From Isoetes engelmannii (taxonomy: Eukaryota > Streptophyta > Lycopodiopsida > Isoetales > Isoetaceae): a DNA stretch of 21,802 nt. Positions 1-9,334 of this stretch are shown here, piece by piece (the first letter of the stretch is position 1; each line of letters starts with the position of its first letter). The notes beneath the pieces were generated by a model. The model saw only the letters and a list, made by a program, of their open reading frames with translations. It had not been told where the DNA came from and made no database searches. The position numbers and the translations under genes were made by a program. Location of the stretch: assembly GCA_011763485.2 (NCBI GenBank), contig JAANSK020265050.1, positions 1-21,802 of the forward strand, read 5' to 3'.

Positions 1-191
1 CCCGTGTGAATATGCACCCAAACCAAAGGGGGTTTTAGGGGGAATTTAATTTAGAATTTTTGAATGTAATGGTTTGTAATAGGCGAGAAAGGGGGTTTGA
101 CCTCTTTAATCGGCAGGGTTCGAAACTTGCTATAGTATGCTCCAATTTAAGCAGCCTCCAAGATTGCAAAGCCACAGCTCCTGAGCTCCAT

Positions 192-219
192 AGCTCCAGA
201 GCTCCGATTTAAGCAAGGC
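192..219 (+). repeat. 28-bp direct repeat, copy 1
   Basis: The 28-bp segment beginning AGCTCCAGAGCTCCG and ending AAGCAAGGC recurs exactly at 615-642 in the same orientation, 423 bp downstream. It contains GAGCTC-rich near-palindromic sequence. No coding function is apparent. Confidence 0.8.
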
Positions 220-614
220 ATAAGAACATGATGAGCCCTGCGTTGTTTATTTCTTCAAGTAAAACTCGCTTTACAGTCTACAACTAGAAAACATTGGACA
301 TACTAATTGTAGTCTTAGATGCAGAGTGTGTTTTTGCCCGCAAATTCTTTGCCTGGGCGCGCTCAATTTTTTCTGGCCATTTGAAGGTAGAATTTACTCT
401 TTCAATGTAAAATTTATCTTTTACAACATGTATTGGAAGCAGTGAAGCTTATCGGCATTACAACAGTGCAATAAGCTTATGGACCTTAATGAAAAATTAG
501 CAGCAACGATGACCTCCAAATTTTAAGAAGCACGAATGAGATTGTAAAATAGCACACTGCCGTAGGTAAAGAAGCAATCTTAGGTGTCATCTTCTTTGCC
601 AATGAACCTTCTAG

Positions 615-642
615 AGCTCCAGAGCTCCGATTTAAGCAAGGC
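615..642 (+). repeat. 28-bp direct repeat, copy 2
   Basis: Exact second copy of the element at 192-219. Further GAGCTC motifs flank it at about 613 and 646. The sequence between the two copies shows no gene. Confidence 0.8.
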
Positions 643-2464
643 CAGAGAGCTCTGTCTTTGTTGTTTGGCAAATATTTGATAGCTGAGATGCTTTGCAGAT
701 GGTTTATTAAGATAAACATGCAACCAGATGTTTTACCAAGATAAACAGACCGAATATGAGCTATTACGGCTAATAACTGATCTCAATCTAACACCTAAGA
801 TCTAAAGTAGTCGAGGAATTGCCGGTTAAGGCTTCACCGTGCAACCTGTTGTCCTCGGCCACCAAATTGGCAACACAAGTCAACACAATGGTTTTAAGCA
901 AATTGACGTGTACATGAGCATGAAAAGAAAAAAAAAAATACATACACAAAATCAAAGGTCAAGAGAATAAAACATGCTACCGACTTGTAGCAAAATAATA
1001 CTCCTACGAATATCCATAATATATTCCAAAATCTTGACCTCCTACTACCCTTCTTGCAAACCCAAAAGATCCACAAATTTAAAACTTGAAATATTTATAG
1101 ACATAAACTTAGAATTTGCAATTTGCATTTGTTATTTCTTGTATCATTGTTGACTTTATGGGCATGAAATTCTAGAGGAGTTGGTATAGTTCTTGGAACT
1201 TCTTTACAGTCTTTCTTTGCTAGCCTACTTTTGTATGTTATATTTCAGTTCTAGAGCTAGATAATGTTGGAGATAGATCGATAGATACGTCGAAATTAAA
1301 TGAGACGAAAAGAATTAGAATGGAATGTTTCATTGTTGTCTATGAGACCAGTTTATAGTTAGTCCCGAGTGTAGAAGTCATCTCAGGGCTTTGTCCAACA
1401 TTGTATTGGCACATGCCACATGCTCTTTTGAAGCCTCTCATGCTTCATAATTTTTTTCCTGTTGTCGTCTCTCGTCTTGTTGTAAAAAATAATTAGTACA
1501 ACAATCCCATTTCTATTAGTTCATACAATTGACCGTCAATGCTAAAAAACGGGACCATATCTTCTTCAATACATTCAAATGTAATCATATATCCTGCAGC
1601 TTGATCATCCTCATCTCTTAATATGTGTTGATTCCTTTATATTAGAATATTTTTTGAGTTTCCCCTCATGTTTCTTGCTTGCATTATGTTGGTTTGCTCC
1701 AGATTATTGCTTATCGTGGTCGATCCTTTGAAAGGAATTCTTATCTTTATTGTCTGATTTCTCAGCTTATCCGTCTTGCATCTTTCCATATCTCTAGCAC
1801 TCTATAGATGGTTTGGTCCCTTTGTCCCCTTGTTGACCATTTGTTGCTAAGAAAGTGGCCTCAGACTTAGACAACTTTAAGTTTGAAAGTTGATTAATGT
1901 GTTAACTATAACAGCAATGGTCATCTCTCCAATAGCCATACATAACATTTGCCCTGATTGATAAAGGATCGCCATGGCAAAATCTTCATCTCAATTGATG
2001 ATCAAGCATACCCAGCTAATTAGCAAGACATTTCACTTGAAAAATGTGCCAAGAGGGGTTGATTTTGTCCTGCATTATTGCTCCAAAGAAACTTTGTCAT
2101 ATAACTAGCTTCTACATTGTTGTGCTCTGATGAAAGGTCTTTTTGGACAATGCCATCTTATTTGACACTAACTTTGAGTCAAATCCACCAGTTTGGGAAA
2201 CATTTTTGAGATCACATTCTAAACATCCCTTTCATCCATGATCCCATGCATGTTCCAGAACCAAATTTTTGCAATGATCCAATGAGGCTTCTCCATATGT
2301 TCCAAATCCATTTGAAATGAAAGCATACTGAGGCTTGTGCCTATGCTTTCAGTAACTCTGTGGTTTCTCTTTCAGCTACAAAAATTCTCATTCTTCAGTA
2401 TTCAAGAAGTCACTATTCCCAGTTCTAATACCATGACACATACAGACAAACGGACGGAACATGA

Positions 2465-2524
2465 CAGGGCAGGGCAGGGCAGGGCAGGGCAGGGCAGGAC
2501 AAATAGGACAGGGCAGGACAGGAC
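2465..2524 (+). repeat. Pentanucleotide microsatellite (CAGGG/CAGGA), left part
   Basis: About seven CAGGG units are followed by interrupted CAGGA units. The array stops at the left end of the MITE at 2525, and a CAGGA array resumes on the other side at 2738. It was therefore probably one continuous array before the insertion. The apparent open frame across it is a by-product of the repeat. Confidence 0.9.
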
Positions 2525-2737
2525 CAGCGTGTGCCAAATTCCTAGGAACACTAGCATACTACTTGTGAAAATTGAGAATTTTCGGTAGTGAAGTTTTTTT
2601 CAGGAATTTTACCGGTCAAAATATAAGGGTTTCTTTCTATTTTTTCGGCTAAATCTCAATTTTCATAGACTCCGTCCGGCTAGCTTAATTTTAATAGGAA
2701 TTATACTTCTTAGGTTTTTATAGTTTGTCCCACACTG
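2525..2737. mobile_element. Non-autonomous hAT-like MITE, 213 bp
   Basis: The left end reads CAGCGTGTGCCAAA. The right end, read on the minus strand, is CAGTGTGGGACAAA: a 14-bp terminal inverted repeat with three mismatches. It is flanked by identical 8-bp direct repeats GACAGGAC at 2517-2524 and 2738-2745. CAG-starting ends with an 8-bp target duplication are characteristic of hAT transposons. Subterminal inverted similarity (TGAAAATTGAGA near 2567-2580 and its complement near 2654-2666) supports a fold-back element. There is no room for a transposase, so it must have been mobilised in trans. Caution: the flank is itself a 5-bp repeat, so some duplication is expected by chance. Confidence 0.65.
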
Positions 2738-2764
2738 GACAGGACAGGACAGGACAGAACAGAC
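2738..2764 (+). repeat. Pentanucleotide microsatellite (GACAG), right part
   Basis: About four GACAG units degenerate into GACA-like repeats. This continues the array interrupted by the MITE at 2525-2737. Confidence 0.85.
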
Positions 2765-3336
2765 AGACATACATACTTTAACATCTATGGAAAGGTCGGG
2801 AGCTATAGGAGTAAGAAAGTACCTAACCACATTTTGGGATGTTTGATCCATATCTAGTTTGGTCCAATGGATCTTTGTTACATGTGCTACATGACATGAC
2901 AAATTGTTGTATTTGATCTAGTATCAATATATGAGCTTGATATAGTGGGGAGCATCTACGTGGCCTGTGCTATACTGTAAGTTGTATATGTGTGTCTTGG
3001 GGTCTAAGTTAGTTATTTAAAGAAGACAACTATCCAGATGATGCATTTGAATGCTATTATATTATTTTGCAGACTATTTAGTGTTTGAGCCATTGCTATA
3101 AGATACAAATCATGGACTTAAGGTCCATTTGTTGTACTTTCTATTTCAAGCTCAAAAGAGGAGGGGAGGAAGGGAGGGGGCATCACTTTGTGTATTGCCC
3201 CCATTGAATTTGCACAATATGTCCTCCTAAAAACGTACTTGATACCATATGGAACTTCGTCGAGTTGGAACTTGGTCGAGTGAAGCAACTAGCCCCAAAT
3301 CCCAACCTTCATCACACACGAGTCAAATAATACAAA

Positions 3337-3627
3337 ATGGACAATTCTGAGTGCATTTTTAGAGAAACATCTGAAGAGATCATGAAACGCAAAAGCCTTG
3401 AACATGTTTTTCCATCCAAATATGAAGAGTACATTGGTTCAAGGCTAGACTTATGGTACAAATAACCTGGTCATTATGATTTTGAAAGAAGTAGGAGGGT
3501 GCAAGATCATCAAATAAAGGTCAAATTTTACAACTTTGGCCATTGGCCAAACATGTTAGCAAATTTGCATCTGCAAAAGAATAGTCCAAAGCTTGCAAGC
3601 AAAGGAAATACACGTGTCACTTTCTAA
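3337..3627 (+). pseudogene. Unidentified coding-like segment, one internal stop
   Basis: From an ATG at 3337 the frame reads 42 codons beginning MDNSECIFRE and ending LDLWYK. It meets a TAA at 3463-3465, then stays open in the same frame for about 53 more codons (starting PGHYDFERSRR) to a stop at 3625-3627. The composition is charged and balanced, unlike the Phe/Leu/Ser-rich chance frames nearby. A good 5' splice-site-like GTAAGTGAG follows at about 3632. I do not recognise a domain. It could be a decayed gene or transposon fragment, or chance. Confidence 0.25.
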
Positions 3628-3778
3628 ATTAAGTAAGTGAGTCATTTTTATATCCCATCAACATGCTTGATTTACTTGGAGCTTAATTTAGGTGCTCATG
3701 ATATGTTTTGGGACGATGTAAAGCAAACAAAGTCGATCTTTCCAGAAAAATGTACTACTAAACCAAGATATTTTTAGA

Positions 3779-3982
3779 GTGAAAATGATAGAGGAACCTA
3801 GGATTGCAGAAAGGAACATAGAAATGACCTTTACGAGCCTAATAAAATTTAAACAAAAGAATGATCCAAGTTTTAGCAACTTATCAACCTCAATATTATA
3901 CAAGGATGTGTACACACAACATTACGAAGCCACCTTGAAAGGCAAATTTCAAGATCCCAAATGGCTAATACCAGAAGTTTAA
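3779..3982 (+). CDS. Unidentified possible terminal exon
   Basis: A 67-codon open stretch begins near an acceptor-like TTTTTAG at 3770-3776 and ends in a TAA stop, with translated C-terminus KWLIPEV. Its composition is hydrophilic and balanced (for example FTSLIKFKQKNDPSF). It lies 150 bp downstream of the coding-like segment at 3337-3627 on the same strand, so the two may be exons of one gene or relic. A LINE 3' stub is inserted 46 bp past the stop. I recognise no domain, and a chance frame is a real alternative in AT-rich DNA. Confidence 0.25.
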   Translation: MKMIEEPRIAERNIEMTFTSLIKFKQKNDPSFSNLSTSILYKDVYTQHYEATLKGKFQDPKWLIPEV

Positions 3983-4027
3983 ATCAACTATTGGATATCC
4001 GCATAATTCTTGTTGTATGTTGCACCC

Positions 4028-4111
4028 TGCCTCCGTGGATGATAAAAATGCTATCCTATTCTATTCTATTCTATTCTATTCTATTCTATTCTATTCTATT
4101 CTATTCTATTC
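4028..4111 (+). mobile_element. Severely 5'-truncated LINE 3' stub with (CTATT)n tail
   Basis: The block TGCCTCCGTGGATGATAAAAAT at 4028-4049 matches the extreme 3' end of the minus-strand LINE at 4408-5954 (CTCCGTGGACGATAAAAAT). It also matches the LINE at 17310-21505 (GTGGATGATAAAAAT). It is followed by about 11 CTATT units (4056-4111). The position, orientation and 3' tail fit a dead-on-arrival insertion from target-primed reverse transcription that copied only the last 22 bp or so plus the tail. Confidence 0.75.
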
Positions 4112-4407
4112 CCGCAGCTCTTGAAATGCTTGAGATTTGGTAGTGGTACAGTCTCTAAATTATGTGTGTTCATTCCTCTGCAGAAAGGGAAATGTGGCCC
4201 TAATTGCCAAAATATCCCACATGCCAAATGCGTAGAATGAGAATGGCCATTTTGTTATATACTCATGTGTTGCGTGTTTAGAAGACATTCAAGCCATGTG
4301 GTGAGCAATGAGGAACTATTTTTTTGCCCTTACTAAAGAATACCGTGTGCTCACATCATATAGCGGCAAATGCCATTTTTTGGGGTGCCTTTTCTTTTGG
4401 GAGGGTT
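4112..4407. other. Spacer between two convergent LINE tails
   Basis: This 296-bp interval lies between the 3' tails of two oppositely oriented LINE insertions. It holds an acceptor-like CTCTGCAG at about 4178-4185, followed by a short Cys-rich frame (KGKCGPNCQNIPHAKC), but no stronger gene evidence. Confidence 0.4.
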
Positions 4408-4485
4408 GATAAGATAAGATAAGATAAGATAAGATAAGATAAGATAAGATAAGATAAGATAAGATAAGATAAGATAAGATAAGAT
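4408..4485 (-). repeat. LINE 3' tail, (CTTAT)n microsatellite
   Basis: About 15.6 uninterrupted GATAA units on the plus strand (CTTAT on the LINE sense strand) directly follow the LINE 3' end GATAAAAAT. The unit differs from the CTATT tails of the related copies at 4028-4111 and 17310-17342. The low divergence of the units suggests recent addition or ongoing slippage. Confidence 0.9.
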
Positions 4486-4639
4486 TTTTATCGTCCACGG
4501 AGGCAAACTGGTCTATGGGACCTGTACAAGAGAAGCAACGTGCACATTGCGGCCCGGGTGAAAAAACCCCGTGGCGAAAAACCGTGGCAGCAATGGGCAT
4601 GCTGGTATACAGAATAACAGCATCACAAGTTACCCGGAA

Positions 4640-5954
4640 AAAGCCGTTGTCGTTCATCCATGACCTCTTGGATGTATGATCCAAGAGTTCCCACCGCGCC
4701 ACTGTTGAGCAAGAGGTAGAGTGCCTGTCTCTGTATTCCTAACTGCGGTATTGTTCCCGAATTTGCTCGTAAGTGGGGCATGTCTGTAGGGCATGGTGTT
4801 CGTCCTCAATAATGTCCTGGTGCAGCACCGGCAAGTTCTGCTTACGCGCGCTTCCCTTGCCCATCGCCATGTCTCAATGCGAAAGTGATGTCCTCCTGTT
4901 CGGATGGAGGCAATCATCCGACGCTTCTTCGTAGAAGGGGACGCGCAGGTACTGCTGGGGGCCTCGGGCGAGCATGGGATTAATCTCATGTCTGTAGTGC
5001 CCGAGCTTGACCTGTTCTAGGGCCTCGTCGTCCCAAAGTTTGCCAAGGAAGCAGGTATCAAGGTAGGCCTTCAACTCATCATGTTCTTTTTTCGTGCAGT
5101 GCACACACCTATGTGGCTGGACGTTCCATTGGGATAGCCACTATGCCTGTTTGTCCTTCCAGCAGGCTTTAAGGCATTGAGGGCCTAGCAGGACCGCCAA
5201 GGCCACCCTCGGCAGGCGGTCTTCATCCATGCGGGATACCTTCTGGAAGTACAGGAGGTGGCGGTAGATTGCCGCCCTCTGTAGCGGAAGAAAACCTGTT
5301 TCCTGGAGCAGTATCTGATACGGGACTGTCTGCTTGACCCCGAGGGCACGGGCCAAGAAAGCATTTTGCACTCGTTCAGGTCTGCCCAGATGATGGCGGA
5401 AATGACGGGTCCCCAAACTTCCACACCCTACAAGAGGACGGGCTCCGACGGAGCCCTGAAGAGGCATGACTGGTGCTCCCAAGCGTAGAGCTCTGCCTGG
5501 TAGCTACTGTTCTGCATGGCGTGCAACGTCTTCCAGCCAGCTACCACCCGCAGTTGAATACAGCTATCCCAATGCATGGAAGTGGAGAACTCGATACCCA
5601 AATATTTGTAGGTGGGGGCGACCTCGACATTCTCCCTCTGGTGCGTGAAAGAGGGCGTCTCCGGGTGTTGAGAAGACGAGATCAGGAGAACCTTAGTCTT
5701 TGCGAGGTTGACTCGCATGCTGGTGTGCTGGCAGAAGGTGGCTAGCGCATCCAGGTGGTGCTGCATGTCCTCTGCTGTGTGTGCCAGGAGGTCAACGTCG
5801 TCGGCATAGATCAGCTGTCTAATAATATGATGCATCAAAGGGGCAACCATTCCGCCGTGCAGGGCCATCCACTACTCCAGTTGATCTATGTAGAGGCCAA
5901 ACAATGTAGGTGAGAGGGGGCAGCCCTAGTGTACCCCAATACTGCTGGTCACCG
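4640..5954 (-). pseudogene. LINE ORF2 remnant: RT (C-terminal half) and zinc knuckle
   Basis: The frame contains GCPLSPTLFGLYIDQLE (RT motif B region, about 5880-5935), IRQLIYADDVDLLAHT with the catalytic YADD at 5797-5808, NLAKTKVLL, and YKYLGIEF. The thumb follows in a shifted frame. The C-terminal segment around 4874-5104 matches the other copy (LDTCFLGKLWD). The Cys/His knuckle near 4790-4850 is split by a frameshift between its CxxC and HxxxxC halves. Two stops, TAG at 5936-5938 and TAG at 5872-5874, sit where the longer copy has CAG (18811-18813 and 18757-18759). There is no endonuclease because of the 5' truncation. The ORF is dead. Confidence 0.85.
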
Positions 5955-6692
5955 GATTGATTGAACATTTTAAATATGAGCTATCAAATGACCAGACTTG
6001 GTCTAGCATGACATCTTTTCTTATTTCAGTTGATACGAACTATATAAGGTGGTTGGGGGCAAGACCCAACCGAGCAATGTTGTATGGTGTGTGGTCACAT
6101 GTCCAGGTGGATGCTGCCTACTAGCGTGACGTTAAAACTTCTATATACAAATCTATTTAACCATTCATCTTATTTTCGTTTTAAGTGCATGTGAATTGTC
6201 ATGAAGTTTCAAAATCTTCCTGTTTTATGAATCTTCATGAAGTTTCAATTGTTTTATCCTCATGGTACAATGAAATTATTTGTCCATTTCATACAATTTC
6301 ATCACTTGCAATAGATGAAAGATGGGTATTCTACAGGTGTTCATATGAACAAATTGTGACTTAAATCCATAGCATACCTCGTACCTTGATATTAAGAAAT
6401 AACATTTTAACCTTCTAGAACCAGTGGACTTATTTGGTTTAGTCCCAATTTTGAATTAATGATCACCGAGCTATTAGAAAGACTTTAAGCTCTATAAGCA
6501 TTTGCAGACTTTTAAAATGTTACAAGCAAATAATTTGAATAGAACAAGATCTCTGAGATTTACCATTATGTTGATCTACTAATAAGCAATAAATGACTAC
6601 GGACAGACTACCAACACAAGGTAATACAAAAAGGTGTAGTGGTGTAGTTCTTTGACCAATTCTCGTGTCAATACCGAACAAAAACCAGAGTA
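5955..6692. other. Intergenic, no gene seen
   Basis: AT-rich sequence upstream of LINE copy 1. CATGAAGTTTCAA occurs twice (about 6198 and 6235), and TTTCAT/ATGAAA motifs make short inverted repeats. Parts of 6570-6690 weakly resemble 17070-17197. No coding evidence. Confidence 0.45.
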
Positions 6693-6752
6693 CTTTCTAC
6701 GAGACTAAGCATGCTGAAAATAAATGTTAATTCAAACATCTGAAACAACTCC
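6693..6752 (+). repeat. 60-bp dispersed repeat, copy 1
   Basis: This segment, beginning CTTTCTACGAGACTAAGC and ending CATCTGAAACAACTCC, matches 17198-17257 in the same orientation at about 55 of 60 positions. The second copy lies just outside the 3' end of the long LINE, so the pair probably marks a segmental duplication. Confidence 0.8.
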
Positions 6753-6938
6753 AAACTCCCAACAACACAACAGTATAAAAGCAACAACCAAGATCATTAG
6801 AGATGCACTCAAATAGCTCTTTTTAGCTATCTACTTAATGCAATGAATTCCCTTTTCCATAGACGATAATATATGCAATTTAAGAGCTTCCATCTTGTTG
6901 GTTCCATTCCGTAATTGATACTTTTCGCACCCGCATAA

Positions 6939-7122
6939 TGCAAGGCCTTTGATGAATATTTACTCACATACAAAATTAGACAAAAGTTGCTTTATGCACA
7001 CTCTTAGGTTGAAAAGCATTCGATGAGGTATGCAAGGCCTTTGATGAATATTTACTCACATACAAAATTAGACAAAAGTTGTTTTATGCACACTCTTAGG
7101 CTGAAAAGCATTCGACGAGGTA
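6939..7122 (+). repeat. 92-bp tandem duplication
   Basis: Two adjacent 92-bp copies (6939-7030 and 7031-7122) start TGCAAGGCCTTTGATG and end with GAGGTA. They differ at three positions, all transitions. There is no open frame through both copies. The high identity indicates a fairly recent event. Confidence 0.95.
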
Positions 7123-7546
7123 ACGATTTGGCTGACATGATGATTTAAAACATTCATCAAGTCATCTTTTCCAATTGATTGTATCTCACATCTAAAAAAA
7201 AAGGCAATACATTTTAAACATACATTCATTACAAGCTCAACATTGTAAAAAATGCTTTCTCCTCGATATTTCGTCGCCTCTATCAGGCTATATATTTCTG
7301 TACTCTTGATCAGAAGATCAGATTGATTAAGAATTATGGCAAATATATACACGCCCCATGCTCATCTGTTGGACTTGTGCTTATAGCTGTTGTCACCAAC
7401 ATTCCAGTAGCCTTTGCAATTCCATTCTACAAAGATATCAATACAATGATACTGTATATCAAGATATGTCATGGTCTTTTGTTTCTCATCATTGAAACAA
7501 TATCATGGGAATGATAATGAGCTAAAGGCATATGCTAAAGTGGGTA
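7123..7546. other. Intergenic, no gene seen
   Basis: The only open frames are short and of biased composition. The 17-bp motif ATGAGCTAAAGGCATAT at 7517-7533 is identical to 21506-21522, immediately outside the 5' end of the long LINE. Confidence 0.45.
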
Positions 7547-7790
7547 GTATGCATATGCATATTTGTCAACTTGGGAACTAGTGTGGTCCAAAATCGCCGA
7601 AAGTGCTTGTAAGTTGCTTTTTGCAAAAATCTCTGCACAAGTCAATATCATGATAAGTAGACTACACTATGCATATGTATGTATATTTTGTCAACTTGGG
7701 AACTGGAGTGGTCCAAAATCACCAAAAATGCTTCTAAGTTGCTTTATACAGAAATCACCGCACAAGTCAACATCATGATAAGTAAACTAC
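7547..7790 (+). repeat. Two diverged tandem units of about 125 bp, dispersed family
   Basis: Two units (about 7551-7665 and 7671-7790) share TGTCAACTTGGGAACT, GTGGTCCAAAATC, AAGTTGCTTT and CATGATAAGTA, with a period of 125 bp measured at TGTCAACTTGGG (7564 and 7689). A third, more diverged member lies at 21628-21686. I see no coding function. Confidence 0.85.
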
Positions 7791-8525
7791 AGTTTCTATA
7801 TATGCTTTGTTCAAGCAGCTGATGAGAAATTTTAATATTCCTATTGCCATGGGACCTTGGATATTTCTCATTCATTCTTACACAACGTCCCCATGTCTTG
7901 TTTCTTTTCCGAGCAAATTTCAACAAATGGGTGTACTGTGCAAGATAGAGGTGGCTCTTGTCTTCCTAGGTTTATGTCCTTTTGAAGGCGACCTTATTAT
8001 TCTCAAATTATTCTCTGATTCATTGTTCTTATATACGTATAGTTAACAACAAAGGATGCTAGAAAGCAGATATACTAGATATATATGGTCTTCCATTTAT
8101 TTAGTTTTAAGTGAGTACAAGTGGGCTGAGATACAAAAAATAGCCGATATAGTACAGATTTTGCACATGCTCACATACTGAATCTAAAAAAATGATTGCT
8201 AAATCAAACATATGAATAAGTTCAACTCATACTTCAGCCCAGTACCTAAGTTGCTGGAAGAGTCATTTCATTATCCCCGTTTATCCTAATGTTATCCTGT
8301 ACCAAACAAACAAGGAAAAGTATAACCAAATGGTTGTTTCCACATTAGTTTACCTGTGTATTTGACTCCATTTATTACGTGCAATGCAGCTAAATATTGC
8401 AGATGAAAATAAACCACACATCTAGACTTCCAGCTATAAAACCATTGTCATAACTGATATTTTACTTGTCTCCATAATACAAAGTCTCCTGTATTTACTG
8501 AGTAAGAGACAACAGAAGAAAATTG
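7791..8525. other. Intergenic, no gene seen
   Basis: AT-rich sequence. A 79-codon frame near 7807-8046 is Phe/Leu/Ser-rich with no motif, and I consider it chance. No repeats, RNA genes or transposon ends were recognised. Confidence 0.45.
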
Positions 8526-8870
8526 TCAAAGAGATAAAAGAAAAAGTGGTGGGACATCTTTAGGCTCAATATATATCCTTCGTAATATCAGGAACCTAGT
8601 AAGAAGGCAAGGGCCCATATTCAGCATTTTGATATTCGACAATCTCTGTGCTGTGTAAGACCTGTCTTCTCGAATAAATGTAGCAGTGTTCAGGTCAAAC
8701 ATGCAAACAATATTATTAACTTGCCTTTTTTGTGCTGCAATTACAGAGCTCCGCAATTCAAGAATGATGGCCATCCATTTAAGCCTCACAATTAGGAAAC
8801 CCACAACGCACTGTCCGCCCAAATATTGGGATTTCAAGAGCTAAGTTTCAAGAATATGATGCAGAAAATG
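8526..8870 (-). pseudogene. Unidentified coding-like region, minus strand
   Basis: Two frames look protein-like. One is open for about 103 codons (8526-8837) and includes the balanced stretches VIAAQKRQVNNIVCMFDLN and TATFIREDRSYTAQRLSNIK. The other, from an acceptor-like TTTCACAG near 8905, reads DYENIRVTTTFSASYS, stop, then LEIPIFGRTVRCGFPNCEA, stop. A third candidate end, EIVEYQNAEYGPLPSY followed by TAG, occurs at 8596-8646 after the acceptor-like ACAGAG. These cannot all be coding. The region may hold 3' exons of the same gene or relic as the exon at 9750-9857. I recognise no family. Confidence 0.25.
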
Positions 8871-9074
8871 TAGTGGTAACACGTATGTTTTCGTAGTCCT
8901 GTGAAAGATTCATGACTAAATCCAGACAAAAAGACATTATTTTCATTTTATCTTTAATATATGGAACATAATCTCAATAGATGGAGCAAAATTTAACATT
9001 GTAAGTTGGAAAGCAAGAGCATGACTTAAGTACAAGAAAACATTACCCACTCCATAGCGCTTCCTACTGGGCAA

Positions 9075-9205
9075 AAAGAATTCAAGCTGTTAATTAAGAG
9101 AATCATATCATATGCTTTTGTAGAATCAGAAATTTTTTAGAAAGAATTCAAGCTGTTGTTTAAAAAAATCATATCCATATGTTGCAGAATCAGAAAAATT
9201 TTAAG
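9075..9205 (+). repeat. 66-bp tandem duplication, diverged
   Basis: AAAGAATTCAAGCTGTT starts at 9075 and again at 9141. Each copy continues through AATCATATC, a CATATG-like core, and GAATCAGAAA. The second copy carries small indels. Confidence 0.85.
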
Positions 9206-9334
9206 AACCACCATTCTATGACCCTTATATTTGAATATTATAACCTCAAGGCCTTTGCCAGCTAAACCTCCAAAAAGTTCTCGCTAAGATAAGATAAAAA
9301 CAATTCTAAGAGATCACGTGAATTTCCTTCATAC

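Larger units (their letters stand above)
1..2464. other. Gene-poor AT-rich stretch, no recognised gene
   Basis: I see no conserved protein motif, RNA gene or transposon terminus here apart from one direct repeat pair (192-219 and 615-642). Open frames are short and have low-complexity or biased translations. The minus strand around 2040-2330 has a protein-like composition in short pieces interrupted by stops. It could be an old retroelement or gene remnant, but I cannot name a family. Confidence 0.5.
4408..5954 (-). mobile_element. 5'-truncated L1-like LINE (copy 1)
   Basis: Reading on the minus strand, the element starts abruptly at about 5954 in the reverse transcriptase, just before the GVxQGCPLSP block. 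It runs through the YADD motif (5797-5808), the thumb, the C-terminal region and a Cys/His zinc knuckle, then a 3' UTR and the (CTTAT)n tail. Nucleotide similarity to the longer copy at 17310-21505 is clear throughout and ends at the CCGGTGA at about 5948-5954, which I take as the truncation point. 5' truncation is usual for target-primed insertion. I cannot establish a target-site duplication: only TTGAT is shared by the flanks. Confidence 0.85.

Noticed and set aside
113-126. GGTTCGAAAC, resembling a tRNA T-loop (B box)
   Set aside because: No acceptor stem, D-arm or anticodon arm could be fitted around it on either strand.
2337-2588. An 83-codon open frame across the CAGGG array
   Set aside because: Its length comes from the microsatellite, and it runs into the MITE. 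No protein evidence.
4056-4485. Pentamer arrays as telomere-like or regulatory repeats
   Set aside because: They are placed exactly at LINE 3' ends in the matching orientation, and the units are not telomeric.
5466-5745. Two overlapping plus-strand open frames
   Set aside because: Antisense to the LINE copy 1 reverse transcriptase. They arise from its GC-rich codons.
4401-5960. TTGAT next to both ends of LINE copy 1 as a target-site duplication
   Set aside because: Only five bases are shared, offset from the inferred 5' end, and chance is likely in AT-rich DNA.
6939-7122. CRISPR-like direct repeats
   Set aside because: There are only two adjacent 92-bp copies with no spacers, in a plant-type nuclear context.
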